From Streptosporangium brasiliense (GTDB taxonomy: Bacteria > Actinomycetota > Actinomycetes > Streptosporangiales > Streptosporangiaceae), in contig NZ_JAUSRB010000001.1 in NCBI RefSeq assembly GCF_030811595.1, positions 806,001 to 870,000 of the forward strand: a DNA stretch of 64,000 nucleotides, given 5' to 3'. The translations under genes and the position numbers were made by a program. Under the pieces are notes generated by a model. The model saw nothing but the letters and a program-made list of their open reading frames with translations. It was not told where the DNA came from and ran no database searches. How positions within the stretch are numbered: position 1 is the first letter of the stretch; every line of letters starts with the position of its first letter. This document shows positions 41,460 to 52,152 of the stretch, one piece after another.

Positions 41460-42710
41460 TCAGCGGGTGGGGACGAAGTCGCGCAGGGCCGCGGGCTGCT
41501 TGCCGGTGGTGATCTGCTCGGCGAGCATGCGCCCGGTGATCGGCCCGTGGGTGAGCCCCCACATGCCGTGCCCGCCGGCGACATATCGCCCGGGGGCGTG
41601 GGTGGCGCCGACGAGGGGCCGGCCGTCGGGCGTGACGGGGCGCGGGCCGACCCAGGTGTCGGTGCGCTCCTCCCAGGAGACGCCGTCGAGCAGCGGCCGG
41701 GCGGACGCGATGATCGCATCGACCCGCCTCTGGTACAGCGGGGCGTCGGCGTCGCGGAACTCCATCGTCCCCGCCACGCGGAGCTTGCCCTGGTACGGCG
41801 TGCAGGCCACGCGGACGGCGGGCAGGTAGATCGGCCCGGGCACCGGCTGCTCGGTCGGCACGGTGAAGGAGTAGCCGCGTCCGGCGCGCACCGGCACGCG
41901 GACCCCCCACTCCTTGCCGAGCCCGTTCAGCCAGGCACCGGTGGCCAGGACGACGACGTCGGCCCCGACGGAGTCTCCCTCGCTCGACAGGACGGTGTGC
42001 CCGCCGGAGCCGGAGCGCACCTCCGTCACCCGGAAGCCGGAGCGGATCGTGCCGCCGCGGGCGGTGACGGAGCGGGCCAGCGACTGGGTGAACTGCCCGG
42101 GGTCGACGTAGCGCTGCCCGTCCAGCCGGATCCCGGCCCGCGCGCGGGAGGACAGCTGCGGCGCCTGCCGGCCGACCTCGTCGCCCTCGAAGGCGGTGTA
42201 CTGGATCTCCAGGCCGGACCGGTTGATCCGCTGGAGCTCGTGCAGGAGGCCCACGGCCTGCCGGGGGCTCTCGAACGCGGCCATGATCGGGGCCTCCACC
42301 GTGGGGGCCTCGACGCCGTTGGCGGTGAGCACGTCGAACGCCTCCAGGCACTCCTCGTTGAACGGGAGATTGGCCTGGACGGCGCGGCCCCAGGACTTCC
42401 AGGTGCAGTTCATGGCGAACCGGGTGAGGAAGGACCACAGCCCCACGTCGGGGGTGGCGGGCACGTGCAGCGGGGCGCTCCGGTCGAGCAGGGAGCGCAG
42501 GCCGTAGCGGAGGATCCCGGGCTCGTTCAGCGGGATGGCCAGTCCCGGCGAGAGCCAGCCCGCGTTGCCCCACGACGCGCCCGCGGCCACCCCGTCACGG
42601 TCGACCACGGTGACGTCCACGCCGCGTTCCTGCAGGAACCAGGCGGTGGACAGCCCCACCACACCGGCGCCGATCACCACCGCCGTGCGCGGCCCACCAT
42701 CGATACCCAT
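41460..42710 (-). CDS. D-amino-acid dehydrogenase-like FAD oxidoreductase (DadA-like)
   Basis: 416 residues from ATG 42710 (GGAGAAG upstream). The DAO fold begins with VVIGAGVVGLSTAWFLQERG, then GASWGNAGWLSPGLAIPL, VVVLATGAWLNGLGKEWGV, and ends VGPRPVTPDGRPLVGATHAP with GGHGMWGLTHGPITGRMLAE, the typical DadA C-terminus. It likely deaminates D-amino acids (or oxidises a secondary amine such as proline or hydroxyproline), passing electrons to the respiratory chain. The PucR-type regulator gene lies 145 bases upstream on the same strand and probably activates it. Confidence 0.9.
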   Translation of the reverse strand: MGIDGGPRTAVVIGAGVVGLSTAWFLQERGVDVTVVDRDGVAAGASWGNAGWLSPGLAIPLNEPGILRYGLRSLLDRSAPLHVPATPDVGLWSFLTRFAMNCTWKSWGRAVQANLPFNEECLEAFDVLTANGVEAPTVEAPIMAAFESPRQAVGLLHELQRINRSGLEIQYTAFEGDEVGRQAPQLSSRARAGIRLDGQRYVDPGQFTQSLARSVTARGGTIRSGFRVTEVRSGSGGHTVLSSEGDSVGADVVVLATGAWLNGLGKEWGVRVPVRAGRGYSFTVPTEQPVPGPIYLPAVRVACTPYQGKLRVAGTMEFRDADAPLYQRRVDAIIASARPLLDGVSWEERTDTWVGPRPVTPDGRPLVGATHAPGRYVAGGHGMWGLTHGPITGRMLAEQITTGKQPAALRDFVPTR

Positions 42711-42855
42711 GACCACTTCTCCGCTCTGACATGCGCTGCCTGCCACGGGCGTCGCCCGCGTGAGACGAGCATCGCCGCCGTGACGGCGGAACGGTCTGTG
42801 CGTGTTGGACAAGCACCGGGGGAGGCGTTGTCCGGCTCCGACAAACAGGGAGGGA

Positions 42856-44400
42856 TCAGGACGGCCTGCCCTGGCCGACGGCCAGCGCGATGATCATCGC
42901 CAGCCGTTTCTCCGGCAGTTCGAGCTGCAGGTCAGTGATCTCGGCCATCTTCCGGAGCCGGTAGCGGACGGTGTTGGGGTGGACGTCGAGGCGGCCGGCG
43001 GCGACGGCCAGGTCCCCCTGCGCCTCCAGCCAGGCGCGCAACGTCATGATGTAGCGGGTGCCGTGCTCCGCGTCGTGCCGGGTCAGCTCGGCGACCGGGC
43101 CGCGGGCGGGGGTCCGCCCCGAGGAGGCGGCCGCGCGCAGGCGCTGCAGCAGGATCTCGTCCCACGAGTCGTCGTAGACGACCGCAAGGTCGCCGCCGGG
43201 CCGCGCCGCCCGCAGGGCGAGGCTCTCGTCGGCCTCCTGCCTGCTCGCGGAGAGCTCGGTGGGCCCCGCCGCCCCGCCGACGCCGGCGAAGACGGTGACC
43301 TGCCGCGGCAGGACGCCCACGATCGCGGCGAGCCAGTCACGGGCGGGTGTGACGTCGTTGTCGCAGGGCAGCAGCGTGTACAGGGTGTTGCCGAACAGGG
43401 CGCTGCGCCCCGGCCGCGACCACCCGAAGCCCGTGGTCGCGCGCTCGAAGGCCAGCAGGATCGCGGCGTGCCGCTCCTCGGCGATGTGCGCCTGAAGGGC
43501 GATCACCCGGAACCGCCCCCGGGGCAGGCCGAGCCTGCTGACCACCGCGGGCGCGTCGGCCGTGCCCTCCAGCAGCCGGATGACGAGGTCGGACTCCACC
43601 TGACGCTCCAGGTCCGCGCTGACCCGGGAGCGCAGCAGGTGCAGCGCGACCGCCCGCGCCCCGTCGCCCAGGACGGTCCGGCGCTCGCCGGCCAGCGGGT
43701 GCTCGCACTCGACCCATATCGACCCGAGCAGTTCGCGGCCGGCGCGCACGGCGACGACCATGCGGCCCCTGAGGCCGTGCGTCGGGAAGGGGGCGACGAA
43801 CAGCGGCTCGTCGGAGGTCGTCAGGTGCGCGAAGACGCCCTCCCGCTCGAACAGCCGGCGCATGGTGTCGGGCACCCGCCTGCCCAGGATCGTCTCCAGC
43901 CGCGCCGGGTCGGCGGTCTGCTGCGAGCCGGAGTAGGCCAGGACACGTGACATCTGGTCCTCGATCGTCACCGCGCCGCCGATCTCCTTGGCGAGGGTGT
44001 CCGCGAAGGCGAACAGGTCGGTCGGCCCCCGCCCCGCCTCGGTCTCGCGGCCTTCGAGCACCAGGCCGTACACCACGCCGAAGAGCTGGCTCCAGGACAC
44101 CTCCGGCTCCACGAGCAGCACGGCGATCCCGCTGTCCAGGGCGTCCGCCAGGGCGTCGCCGTCGAGCGGCGGGCTACCGCGCACCAGCAGCGCCGCGGCG
44201 CGCGCGGCCCGGGCCAGCCGTACGGCGTCGGCCGCCGAGTCCACGCCGACCGACAGGAACACGTCACCGGTCGCCGGGCGGGTGTCGGTCGGATCGTGCA
44301 CCACGACGCTGCGCAGCTCCACCTCCCGCGAGGCGGGAGCGCAGCACAGCCGGGCGCCGTAACCGCCGAGAACGTTCACCAGCCGGTCCAGTTTCAGCAT
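42856..44400 (-). CDS. PucR-family transcriptional regulator
   Basis: 514 residues: an N-terminal PucR/CdaR-like domain (RSVVVHDPTDTRPATGDVFL), a GAF/GGDEF-like middle region, and a C-terminal PucR helix-turn-helix (YIMTLRAWLEAQGDLAVAAG, LDVHPNTVRYRLRKMAEIT). PucR proteins usually activate amino-acid or purine catabolic genes in response to the substrate. Position upstream of the DadA-like gene on the same strand suggests that as target. Confidence 0.92.
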   Translation of the reverse strand: MLKLDRLVNVLGGYGARLCCAPASREVELRSVVVHDPTDTRPATGDVFLSVGVDSAADAVRLARAARAAALLVRGSPPLDGDALADALDSGIAVLLVEPEVSWSQLFGVVYGLVLEGRETEAGRGPTDLFAFADTLAKEIGGAVTIEDQMSRVLAYSGSQQTADPARLETILGRRVPDTMRRLFEREGVFAHLTTSDEPLFVAPFPTHGLRGRMVVAVRAGRELLGSIWVECEHPLAGERRTVLGDGARAVALHLLRSRVSADLERQVESDLVIRLLEGTADAPAVVSRLGLPRGRFRVIALQAHIAEERHAAILLAFERATTGFGWSRPGRSALFGNTLYTLLPCDNDVTPARDWLAAIVGVLPRQVTVFAGVGGAAGPTELSASRQEADESLALRAARPGGDLAVVYDDSWDEILLQRLRAAASSGRTPARGPVAELTRHDAEHGTRYIMTLRAWLEAQGDLAVAAGRLDVHPNTVRYRLRKMAEITDLQLELPEKRLAMIIALAVGQGRPS

Positions 44401-44518
44401 CCGCCGTGCCCACCCATCGCCGGCGCCGCCGCGGTCTCACCCACGGCCGGCTCCCGTACGGCTCCGTCCCACACCCATCGATTCTCCCTCCGACTCCCTC
44501 ACCGGCGCCGGGGCGCGG

Positions 44519-47035
44519 TCACGTCGTCAGCAGTTCTACCGTGCCACGCTCGCCGTCGACCCGGATCCTGGCGCCGTCGGGCAGGCGCATGGTCGCGTTC
44601 CCGGTGCCGACCACCGCGGGGATGCCGAGCTCGCGCGCGACGATCGAGGCGTGCGACAGGGGCGCGCCCATGTCGGTCACGACGGCGGCGGCGCGGGGGA
44701 ACATCGGGGTCCAGCCGATGTTGGTCAGTGTCGTCACGAGGATCTCGCCCGGGGCGAGCCGGTCGCCGTCCTCGGGACCGGCGATGACGCGGGCCACGCC
44801 CTCCACGACGCCCGGCGCGCCGGGGAAGCCGGTCACCGTGTCGCTCACCGGGGCGCCGCCGCCCCGGGCGTCGAAGATGTCGCCGCGCCGGTCGGGGTCG
44901 GCGGCCCAGCGGACCGGGTCGAAACGGCCGACGATCAGCGTGGGGTAGGCGGGCAGGGCCGCGTAGCGCTCGTAGGTCGCCCGCCGGACCGCCACCTCCG
45001 CCGGCGGGGCGCCGTCACCGCGCAGGACGGCGACGATCTCCTGGATCGACAGGAAGAAGAGGTCGTCACCGTGGCCGGTGAGCTCTCCGGCCCGCCGGAC
45101 GAAGGCGCGCAGTGCCCAGAAGGCGCGGATCACCTCCGAGCGGGTCGTCTCCCGGTCGCGGACGATCGCGTTCCACCGGCTCACCCGCCGGCGCATCTTC
45201 GCCGCCTTCACGGGCCGGCGCTTCTCGAACCGCGCCCAGGCCGCCTCCCGCGCCTCCCGCTGGCGCTCCAGCAGCCTGTCCGCGTCGTGCGGGGTGTCGG
45301 ACATGGCCGCGAGCTGCGCGTCGATCCAGTCAGGGTCCTCGCCGGGGCGGGCGACGGAGACCTCGAACTCGTGCGGGCCGCGGTGCCCGTAGGCGAGGGC
45401 GAACGCCTCCCGATCGATCTCGCCCCGGGCGAGCTTCTCCAGGCCGACGAGCGGGCCGAGGCTGGCCAGCTCCCCGTCGGAGTTGACCCCGGTGAGCATG
45501 GCCTCGGCGTCGGTCTCGCCCACCATCCTGCGCAGCCTGTCGCGGGTCCAGACCAGGGAGCTGCCGCCCTGGCGTCCGGCGGCCTCCAGCATCCGGCAGG
45601 ACTCGACGAAGTACGGCAGCAGCTCCTGCTCCCACAGCTCGGCCAGCTCGCCCGCGGTGGCCGCGGTCGCGGCCCGCTCGCGCAGCTCCGTGCAGCGCCG
45701 CTGCGCCGTGGCGAGGAAGCCGGGCATCCTCTCCAGGCCGGCCGCCACCCTCCTGCGCAGGGTCAGGGCGAGCGGCAGCACGGCCTTGATGATCCGCCGG
45801 CGTGAGGTGGGCAGCAGCGGCACGTCCAGGCCCGGCGGGAGCTTGCCGAAGACCTGCTCGGTCGCGCTGATCCGGCCCTGCATGCCCAGCGCCCTGGCCA
45901 TCGAGAACACGACGCTCAGGTTCATGTAGAACCGGCCGCCGATGTTGCCGACCAGGTCGAAGCCGGGCAGGGCCGAGGCGGACATGGCCTCGTGGATGAA
46001 GATCTGGACGAGCGACCACGTGCACGGCGTCATCACGTCGGGGATGGCCTCGCCGAGATTCGCGCCGGTCCACAGGTAGTCGCCGGTCAGGCTGTCGTTC
46101 CACTCCTCGACCGGCTGCCTGAGCCCGGTGACCGGACGGGCCTGCACGATGAAGAACGCCCCGTCGTGCGCGGCCCACTCCACGTCCATGGCCGTGCCGT
46201 ACAGCTCCTCGATCCGGGTCCCGATCCGCGCGAGCCGTACGGCCTGCGCCCGGTCGAGCACGGGCCGGTGGCGCAGCTCCTCGGGCACCGGCTCCTCCCG
46301 GGTGCCGCCGGGCGTGCGGACCGTCATGACGGCCTTGTCGCCGACGCGCTCCTCGACGACCTCGCCGCCGGCCCTGTCGACCACGACGACGTCGGGCGTC
46401 ACCTGTCCGCCGACGACGGCCTCGCCCAGGCCCCACGAGGCGTTGATCACGACCTTGCCGCGCTCGCCGGTGACCGGGTCCGCGGTGAACAGCACGCCCG
46501 CCGCGTCGGCGGGCACCAGCTCCTGGACCACCACCGCCAGCGCCACGTCGTCGTGGGGGACGCCGTTGCCGGCCCGGTAGGCGATGGCGCGCGCGGTCCA
46601 CAGGGAGGCCCAACAGCGCCTGACCGCGTCGAGCAGGGCCTCGCCCCGGATGTTGAGGTAGGTGTCCTGCTGCCCGGCGAACGACATCTCGGGAAGGTCC
46701 TCGGCGGTCGCGGAGGAGCGCACGGCGACCGGCGTGTCGTCGCCGAGCTCTGCGTAGGCCGCGAGGATCTCCGCGGCGGTCTCCGGCGGCATCTCGCGCC
46801 CGGCGAACAGGGCCGCGATCCGCGGCGCGGCCTGCTCGGGGGACGCGTCGGCGAGGGCCCGCATGATCAGTCCGTGCAGGCCGTCGCGGGAGACGAAGTC
46901 CCGGTAGGCGTCCGTGGTGATGTGGAAGCCCCCGGGGACCGGCAGGCCCGCGCGGGCCAGCCGGGCCAGCGAGGCCCCCTTGCCGCCCGCCAGGGCGAGA
47001 TCGGCCGCCGCGTCGTGCAGGGGGAGGACGTTCAT
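44519..47035 (-). CDS. rifampicin phosphotransferase-like (PEP-utilising) enzyme
   Basis: 838 residues. An N-terminal ATP-grasp PPDK domain (GGKGASLARLARAGLPVPGG; SSATAEDLPEMSFAGQQDTY; VINASWGLGEAVVGG) is followed by a long helical middle part and a C-terminal swivelling His domain with PLSHASIVARELGIPAVVG (H795). The phosphohistidine domain is last and there is no PEP-binding TIM barrel, which distinguishes rifampicin phosphotransferases (about 860 residues) from PEP synthase. It should transfer the ATP beta-phosphate to the ansa hydroxyl of rifamycins. It is translationally coupled (ATGA) to an upstream TetR gene. Other PEP-synthase-like transferases with different acceptors cannot be excluded. 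Confidence 0.82.
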   Translation of the reverse strand: MNVLPLHDAAADLALAGGKGASLARLARAGLPVPGGFHITTDAYRDFVSRDGLHGLIMRALADASPEQAAPRIAALFAGREMPPETAAEILAAYAELGDDTPVAVRSSATAEDLPEMSFAGQQDTYLNIRGEALLDAVRRCWASLWTARAIAYRAGNGVPHDDVALAVVVQELVPADAAGVLFTADPVTGERGKVVINASWGLGEAVVGGQVTPDVVVVDRAGGEVVEERVGDKAVMTVRTPGGTREEPVPEELRHRPVLDRAQAVRLARIGTRIEELYGTAMDVEWAAHDGAFFIVQARPVTGLRQPVEEWNDSLTGDYLWTGANLGEAIPDVMTPCTWSLVQIFIHEAMSASALPGFDLVGNIGGRFYMNLSVVFSMARALGMQGRISATEQVFGKLPPGLDVPLLPTSRRRIIKAVLPLALTLRRRVAAGLERMPGFLATAQRRCTELRERAATAATAGELAELWEQELLPYFVESCRMLEAAGRQGGSSLVWTRDRLRRMVGETDAEAMLTGVNSDGELASLGPLVGLEKLARGEIDREAFALAYGHRGPHEFEVSVARPGEDPDWIDAQLAAMSDTPHDADRLLERQREAREAAWARFEKRRPVKAAKMRRRVSRWNAIVRDRETTRSEVIRAFWALRAFVRRAGELTGHGDDLFFLSIQEIVAVLRGDGAPPAEVAVRRATYERYAALPAYPTLIVGRFDPVRWAADPDRRGDIFDARGGGAPVSDTVTGFPGAPGVVEGVARVIAGPEDGDRLAPGEILVTTLTNIGWTPMFPRAAAVVTDMGAPLSHASIVARELGIPAVVGTGNATMRLPDGARIRVDGERGTVELLTT

Positions 47036-47781
47036 GTCGCATTCTCCTCAGTGCCGAGAGAGGCGCGCAGCTTCCGCTGGGCGGTCTCCACGGCGAAGTC
47101 GACAAACTCCAGGGTCGCCCGCGGGACCGCGCGGGCGCCGGCCGCCGGGATCGGGCCGCCGGGCTCCACCGCCCGGCTCCCGACGTCGGCCAGCAGCTCG
47201 GCCAGCCGCTCGTCGGGCAGCCCGTACCCCGCGGGCAGCATCGGCGGGACGAGCAGGAAGCCGTAGAGGACGGAGGCGAGCGTGGTCATGTGCTCGGTGG
47301 GCGAGAGGTCGGTCCGCAGCGCGCCGAGCCTGAGCAGCGCGCCGAGATAGCCCTCGAACCCGGCGGGCAGGTCGGCGGTGGCCGCGCGGTCCCGCTTCAG
47401 CCGGGTGAGCTTGCCCAGCACCTCCGAGTCGCCCAGGAGGCTCGCCCTCATCAGCGGTCTCCTCAGCAGCTCGGAGGCCAGCAGCCTGAGCAGGTCGCGG
47501 AGCGTGCCGGCTCCCTCCTCGACGCGCAGCCGCACCTGGGAGAGCATCTCGACCCGCTCCCGGCGCAGCAGCGCGGCGAACAGCTCCTCGCGTGTCCGCC
47601 AGTGCAGGTAGATCGTGCCCTTGGCGACCCCGGCCCGCCGCGCGATGTCCTCGATGGTGGTCTTGTCGTAACCCCAGCGCAGGATCAGGTCGGCGGCGGT
47701 GTCGAGGATGCGGTGGGCCCGCTCCAGCCGGTGGGAGGCGTCCTGGGGCGGCCGCCCCGCCCTTCTGGTCCGTGGTTCCAC
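47032..47781 (-). CDS. TetR/AcrR-family transcriptional regulator
   Basis: 249 residues: N-terminal HTH (ILDTAADLILRWGYDKTTIE, DIARRAGVAKGTIYLHWRTR) and a helical ligand-binding domain. Its stop overlaps the start of the phosphotransferase gene by four bases, so it is the operon's first gene and likely its repressor. A palindromic operator candidate lies 27 bases upstream of its start. Confidence 0.93.
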   Translation of the reverse strand: MEPRTRRAGRPPQDASHRLERAHRILDTAADLILRWGYDKTTIEDIARRAGVAKGTIYLHWRTREELFAALLRRERVEMLSQVRLRVEEGAGTLRDLLRLLASELLRRPLMRASLLGDSEVLGKLTRLKRDRAATADLPAGFEGYLGALLRLGALRTDLSPTEHMTTLASVLYGFLLVPPMLPAGYGLPDERLAELLADVGSRAVEPGGPIPAAGARAVPRATLEFVDFAVETAQRKLRASLGTEENAT

Positions 47782-47807
47782 GGTCTCATCCGCCGTTCAT
47801 CCAAAAG

Positions 47808-47833
47808 ATGACCAGATTCGATTATTTGGTCAT
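47808..47833. promoter_or_regulatory. candidate TetR operator, ATGACCA-N12-TGGTCAT
   Basis: ATGACCA (47808-47814) and TGGTCAT (47827-47833) form a perfect 7+7 inverted repeat around 12 AT-rich bases, immediately upstream of the TetR gene. Half-site size and spacing suit a TetR-family dimer; the promoter -10/-35 boxes probably overlap it. Confidence 0.7.
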
Positions 47834-48021
47834 TTAATTGATACCACACCCCGGTCCGGCGCGGGAGCGACCCTCCGGAACGGCCGGGCGGGCGAGCGGC
47901 GGGTGGAGGGGAAGGGCGCGCGGGACGGCCGGTGACCGCCGCCCGCGGCGGCACCGGACCGGCGGTGTGAAATCCCGGAGATCGCCGTGTCAGGAGCCTG
48001 GAGCGGGGAACGGGATCGGGC

Positions 48022-49362
48022 ATGACATCCCCCACCCCCGAGGCCGGGCAGGTATCCCTGAAGCGGGCCATCGGCCCCAGACTGCTCCTCCTCTTCATCG
48101 TCGGCGACATCCTCGGCACCGGCGTCTACGCCCTCACCGGCAAGGTCGCGGGCAAGGTCGGCGGCGCGCTGTGGATGCCGTTCCTGATCGGGTTCGTGAT
48201 CGCCGTGCTGACGGCGATGTCCTACGTCGAGCTCGTGACGAAATATCCGCGGGCGGCCGGAGCCGCCCTCTACACCCAGCGCGCCTTCCGGACGCCGTTC
48301 CTGACGTTCATGGTGGCCTTCGCGGTGATGTGCTCGGGGCTCACCTCGGCCAGCGCGGCGGCGCGGGCCATCGGCGGCGACTACCTGAAGACGTTCGTCA
48401 CGGTGCCCGGCGTCATCGTCGGCATCGTCTTCATCGTGGCGGTCGCGCTGCTGAACTACCGCGGCGTGTCGGAGTCGGTGAAGACCAACATCGTGTTCAC
48501 GCTCATCGAGCTGACCGGGCTCGTGGTGATCATCGTCATCGGTGTGTACGCGGTCGCCACCGGCGCGGGGGAGCCCGCCCGGCTGACCGAGATCCGCACC
48601 GACCAGGAGGGCGGCCTGTTCATCGCCCTGCTCGGGAGCACCGCCCTGGCCTTCTTCGCGTTCGTCGGGTTCGAGGACTCGGTGAACATGGCCGAGGAGA
48701 CCCAGGATCCCTCGCGCAACTTCCCCCGCGCGATCTTCCTCGGGGTGGCGATCACCAGCGCGATCTACATCCTCGTCGCCCTCACCTCCTCCCTCCTGGT
48801 CGACTACCGGGTCCTGGAGAAGTCGTCCGGGCCCCTGCTCGAGGTGGTCAAGGCCGGGGGGATCAGCTTCCCGCCCCAGCTGTTCGCGGTGATCGCGATG
48901 TTCGCCGTGGCGAACTCCGCGCTGATCAACATGATGATGGCCTCCCGTCTGGTGTACGGCCTGGCCAACGAACGGGTCGTGCCGCGCGCCCTGGGCCGGG
49001 TCGATCCGCGCCGCCGCACCCCCGTGGTCGGCATCCTCTTCACCACGGCGCTCGCCATCGCCCTGATCTCGACGGGAGAGATCTCGGGGCTCGGCGACAC
49101 CACCGCCTTCCTGCTCCTGTGCGTCTTCACCGTCGTGAACGTGGCCGTCCTCGTGCTCCGCAAGGACACCGTGGACCACCCGCACTACCGGGTGCCGACG
49201 ATCCTGCCCGTGCTCGGCGCCGTCCTGGCGTTCGTCCTGGCCAGTCCCCTGACGGGCCGGCCCGCCGAGGTCTACATCCGGGCGGGCGTCCTGATGGGCG
49301 TCGGCCTGCTCCTGTGGGTGGTCAACTGGCTGGTGACCCGCCGTCAGACGTCCGCCGTGTGA
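48022..49362 (+). CDS. APC-superfamily amino-acid permease
   Basis: 446 residues with about 12 membrane helices. The N-terminus (FIVGDILGTGVYALTGKVAG) has the unwound-helix GxG region; AFFAFVGFEDSVNMAEETQD in helix 6 to loop 7 is the typical APC motif. Likely a proton-coupled importer for amino acids or amines. It is divergent from the TetR operon, separated by about 240 bases, and not obviously co-regulated with the glycerol genes downstream. Confidence 0.9.
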   Translation: MTSPTPEAGQVSLKRAIGPRLLLLFIVGDILGTGVYALTGKVAGKVGGALWMPFLIGFVIAVLTAMSYVELVTKYPRAAGAALYTQRAFRTPFLTFMVAFAVMCSGLTSASAAARAIGGDYLKTFVTVPGVIVGIVFIVAVALLNYRGVSESVKTNIVFTLIELTGLVVIIVIGVYAVATGAGEPARLTEIRTDQEGGLFIALLGSTALAFFAFVGFEDSVNMAEETQDPSRNFPRAIFLGVAITSAIYILVALTSSLLVDYRVLEKSSGPLLEVVKAGGISFPPQLFAVIAMFAVANSALINMMMASRLVYGLANERVVPRALGRVDPRRRTPVVGILFTTALAIALISTGEISGLGDTTAFLLLCVFTVVNVAVLVLRKDTVDHPHYRVPTILPVLGAVLAFVLASPLTGRPAEVYIRAGVLMGVGLLLWVVNWLVTRRQTSAV

Positions 49363-49481
49363 CCGGGCGGCGCCGGCGCCGACGTGCTGGTCAGTGCTGT
49401 TCTTTAGGCAGTCCGCACCATCTGTTGATGGTCGAATACGTGTTATCGGTGGCATATCCGGAGATCTCAATAGCGATCGGA

Positions 49482-49499
49482 AAATGCCGTCCGGCATTT
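49482..49499. promoter_or_regulatory. 8+8 palindrome upstream of glycerol operon
   Basis: AAATGCCG-TC-CGGCATTT is a perfect inverted repeat about 160 bases before the glpF start. No T-tract follows, so an operator (for example for an IclR- or GlpR-type glycerol repressor) is likelier than a terminator. The remaining 49363-49658 region shows no gene. Confidence 0.5.
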
Positions 49500-49658
49500 G
49501 AGGCGCGGCGACCGCCCGGGGGTCCGGCGACCGCCGGCCGTGGGGGAAGTCCTCCGGCCGGCGGGCGTGAGACCCCGGCGCTCCGCCCGTGACCGGTCCC
49601 CGTCCCGGGAGGCGGCCCGCGGCAAGGGCGAGCCGTACGGCTTCGAGAAGGGGCATAC

Positions 49659-50480
49659 ATGGCGAACCCAAGGAAAGCCCCCGTACTCGCCGCTGAGATG
49701 GCTGCCGAGTTCGCGGGCACGCTGATCCTGATCCTGTTCGGGGTGGGCGTCGTGGCGCAGGTCGTCGCGGCCCACCTCGGCGATCACGACAGCATCGCGT
49801 GGGCCTGGGGTCTGGGTGTCACCCTGGGCGTCTACACCGCGGCCCGGACCAGTGGGGCGCACCTCAACCCGGCCGTCACGGTCGCGCTGGCGGTCTTCAA
49901 GGGCTTCTCCTGGCGCAAGGTCCTGCCGTACGCGCTGGCGCAGACCGTGGGCGCGTTCGTGGCGGCGCTGATCGTGCGGTGGAACTACTCCGAGGTGCTC
50001 GGCGCCTTCGACCCCGGTCACACCGCCAAGAGCCAGTTCGTCTTCTCGACGATGCCCGGCAACGGAGCGCTGCCCGTCGGCACCTGGGGCGCCTTCCGCG
50101 ACCAGATCATCGGCACCGCGATCCTGCTGTTCCTCGTCCTCGCCGTCACCGATCTCAACAACACCGCGCCCGGGGCGAACCTGGCGCCCTTCATCGTCGG
50201 CCTGATCGTCGTGGCGATCGGCATGGCCTGGGGCACCAACGCCGGCTACGCCATCAACCCGGCCCGTGACTTCGGACCCCGCCTGGCCTCCTTCCTCACC
50301 GGCTACGGGACGGCCTGGCGCGACCAGTACGGCCAGCTCTACTTCTGGGTGCCCATCGTGGCGCCGCTGATCGGCGGCGTGCTGGGGGCCGGCCTGTACC
50401 AGCTGCTCGTCGGCCGGTTCCTGCCGATCGCCGAGGAGCCCGAACCCGGCCGCGTACCCACCGCGCCCGGACCCGCCTGA
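49659..50480 (+). CDS. glpF: glycerol uptake facilitator (aquaglyceroporin)
   Basis: 273 residues, six helices, with the two NPA boxes GAHLNPAVT and YAINPARD; the Asp after NPAR is the glycerol-facilitator type. It passes glycerol across the cytoplasmic membrane. GlpK follows 37 bases downstream, so uptake and phosphorylation are co-expressed. Confidence 0.95.
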   Translation: MANPRKAPVLAAEMAAEFAGTLILILFGVGVVAQVVAAHLGDHDSIAWAWGLGVTLGVYTAARTSGAHLNPAVTVALAVFKGFSWRKVLPYALAQTVGAFVAALIVRWNYSEVLGAFDPGHTAKSQFVFSTMPGNGALPVGTWGAFRDQIIGTAILLFLVLAVTDLNNTAPGANLAPFIVGLIVVAIGMAWGTNAGYAINPARDFGPRLASFLTGYGTAWRDQYGQLYFWVPIVAPLIGGVLGAGLYQLLVGRFLPIAEEPEPGRVPTAPGPA

Positions 50481-50517
50481 AGCACCGACCGGCACGCCAC
50501 AGAGGAGGCGACATCCC

Positions 50518-52035
<1,518 letters not shown>

Positions 52036-52089
52036 CCGGCCGGCGGCCGGCGACCCCGCCGGCCGCCGCGGCCGGGCCCCGCCTCTCCG

Positions 52090-52139
52090 CGAGACCACGC
52101 TCGCCCCTGAAGGACGAGACCACGCTCGGCCCTGAGGAG
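52090..52139 (+). repeat. 25-bp tandem duplication before glpD
   Basis: cgagaccacgctcg…ctgaagga is repeated once with a 25-bp period in the 117-base glpK-glpD gap. The second copy merges into the strong ribosome-binding region gaggagaggagg of glpD. Confidence 0.75.
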
Positions 52140-52152
52140 AGGAGGCCCTACC

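Noticed and set aside
47782..48021. Rifampin-associated element upstream of the phosphotransferase operon
   Set aside because: I looked for the characteristic long GC-rich inverted repeat and found only the AT-rich ATGACCA palindrome, which better fits the TetR regulator.
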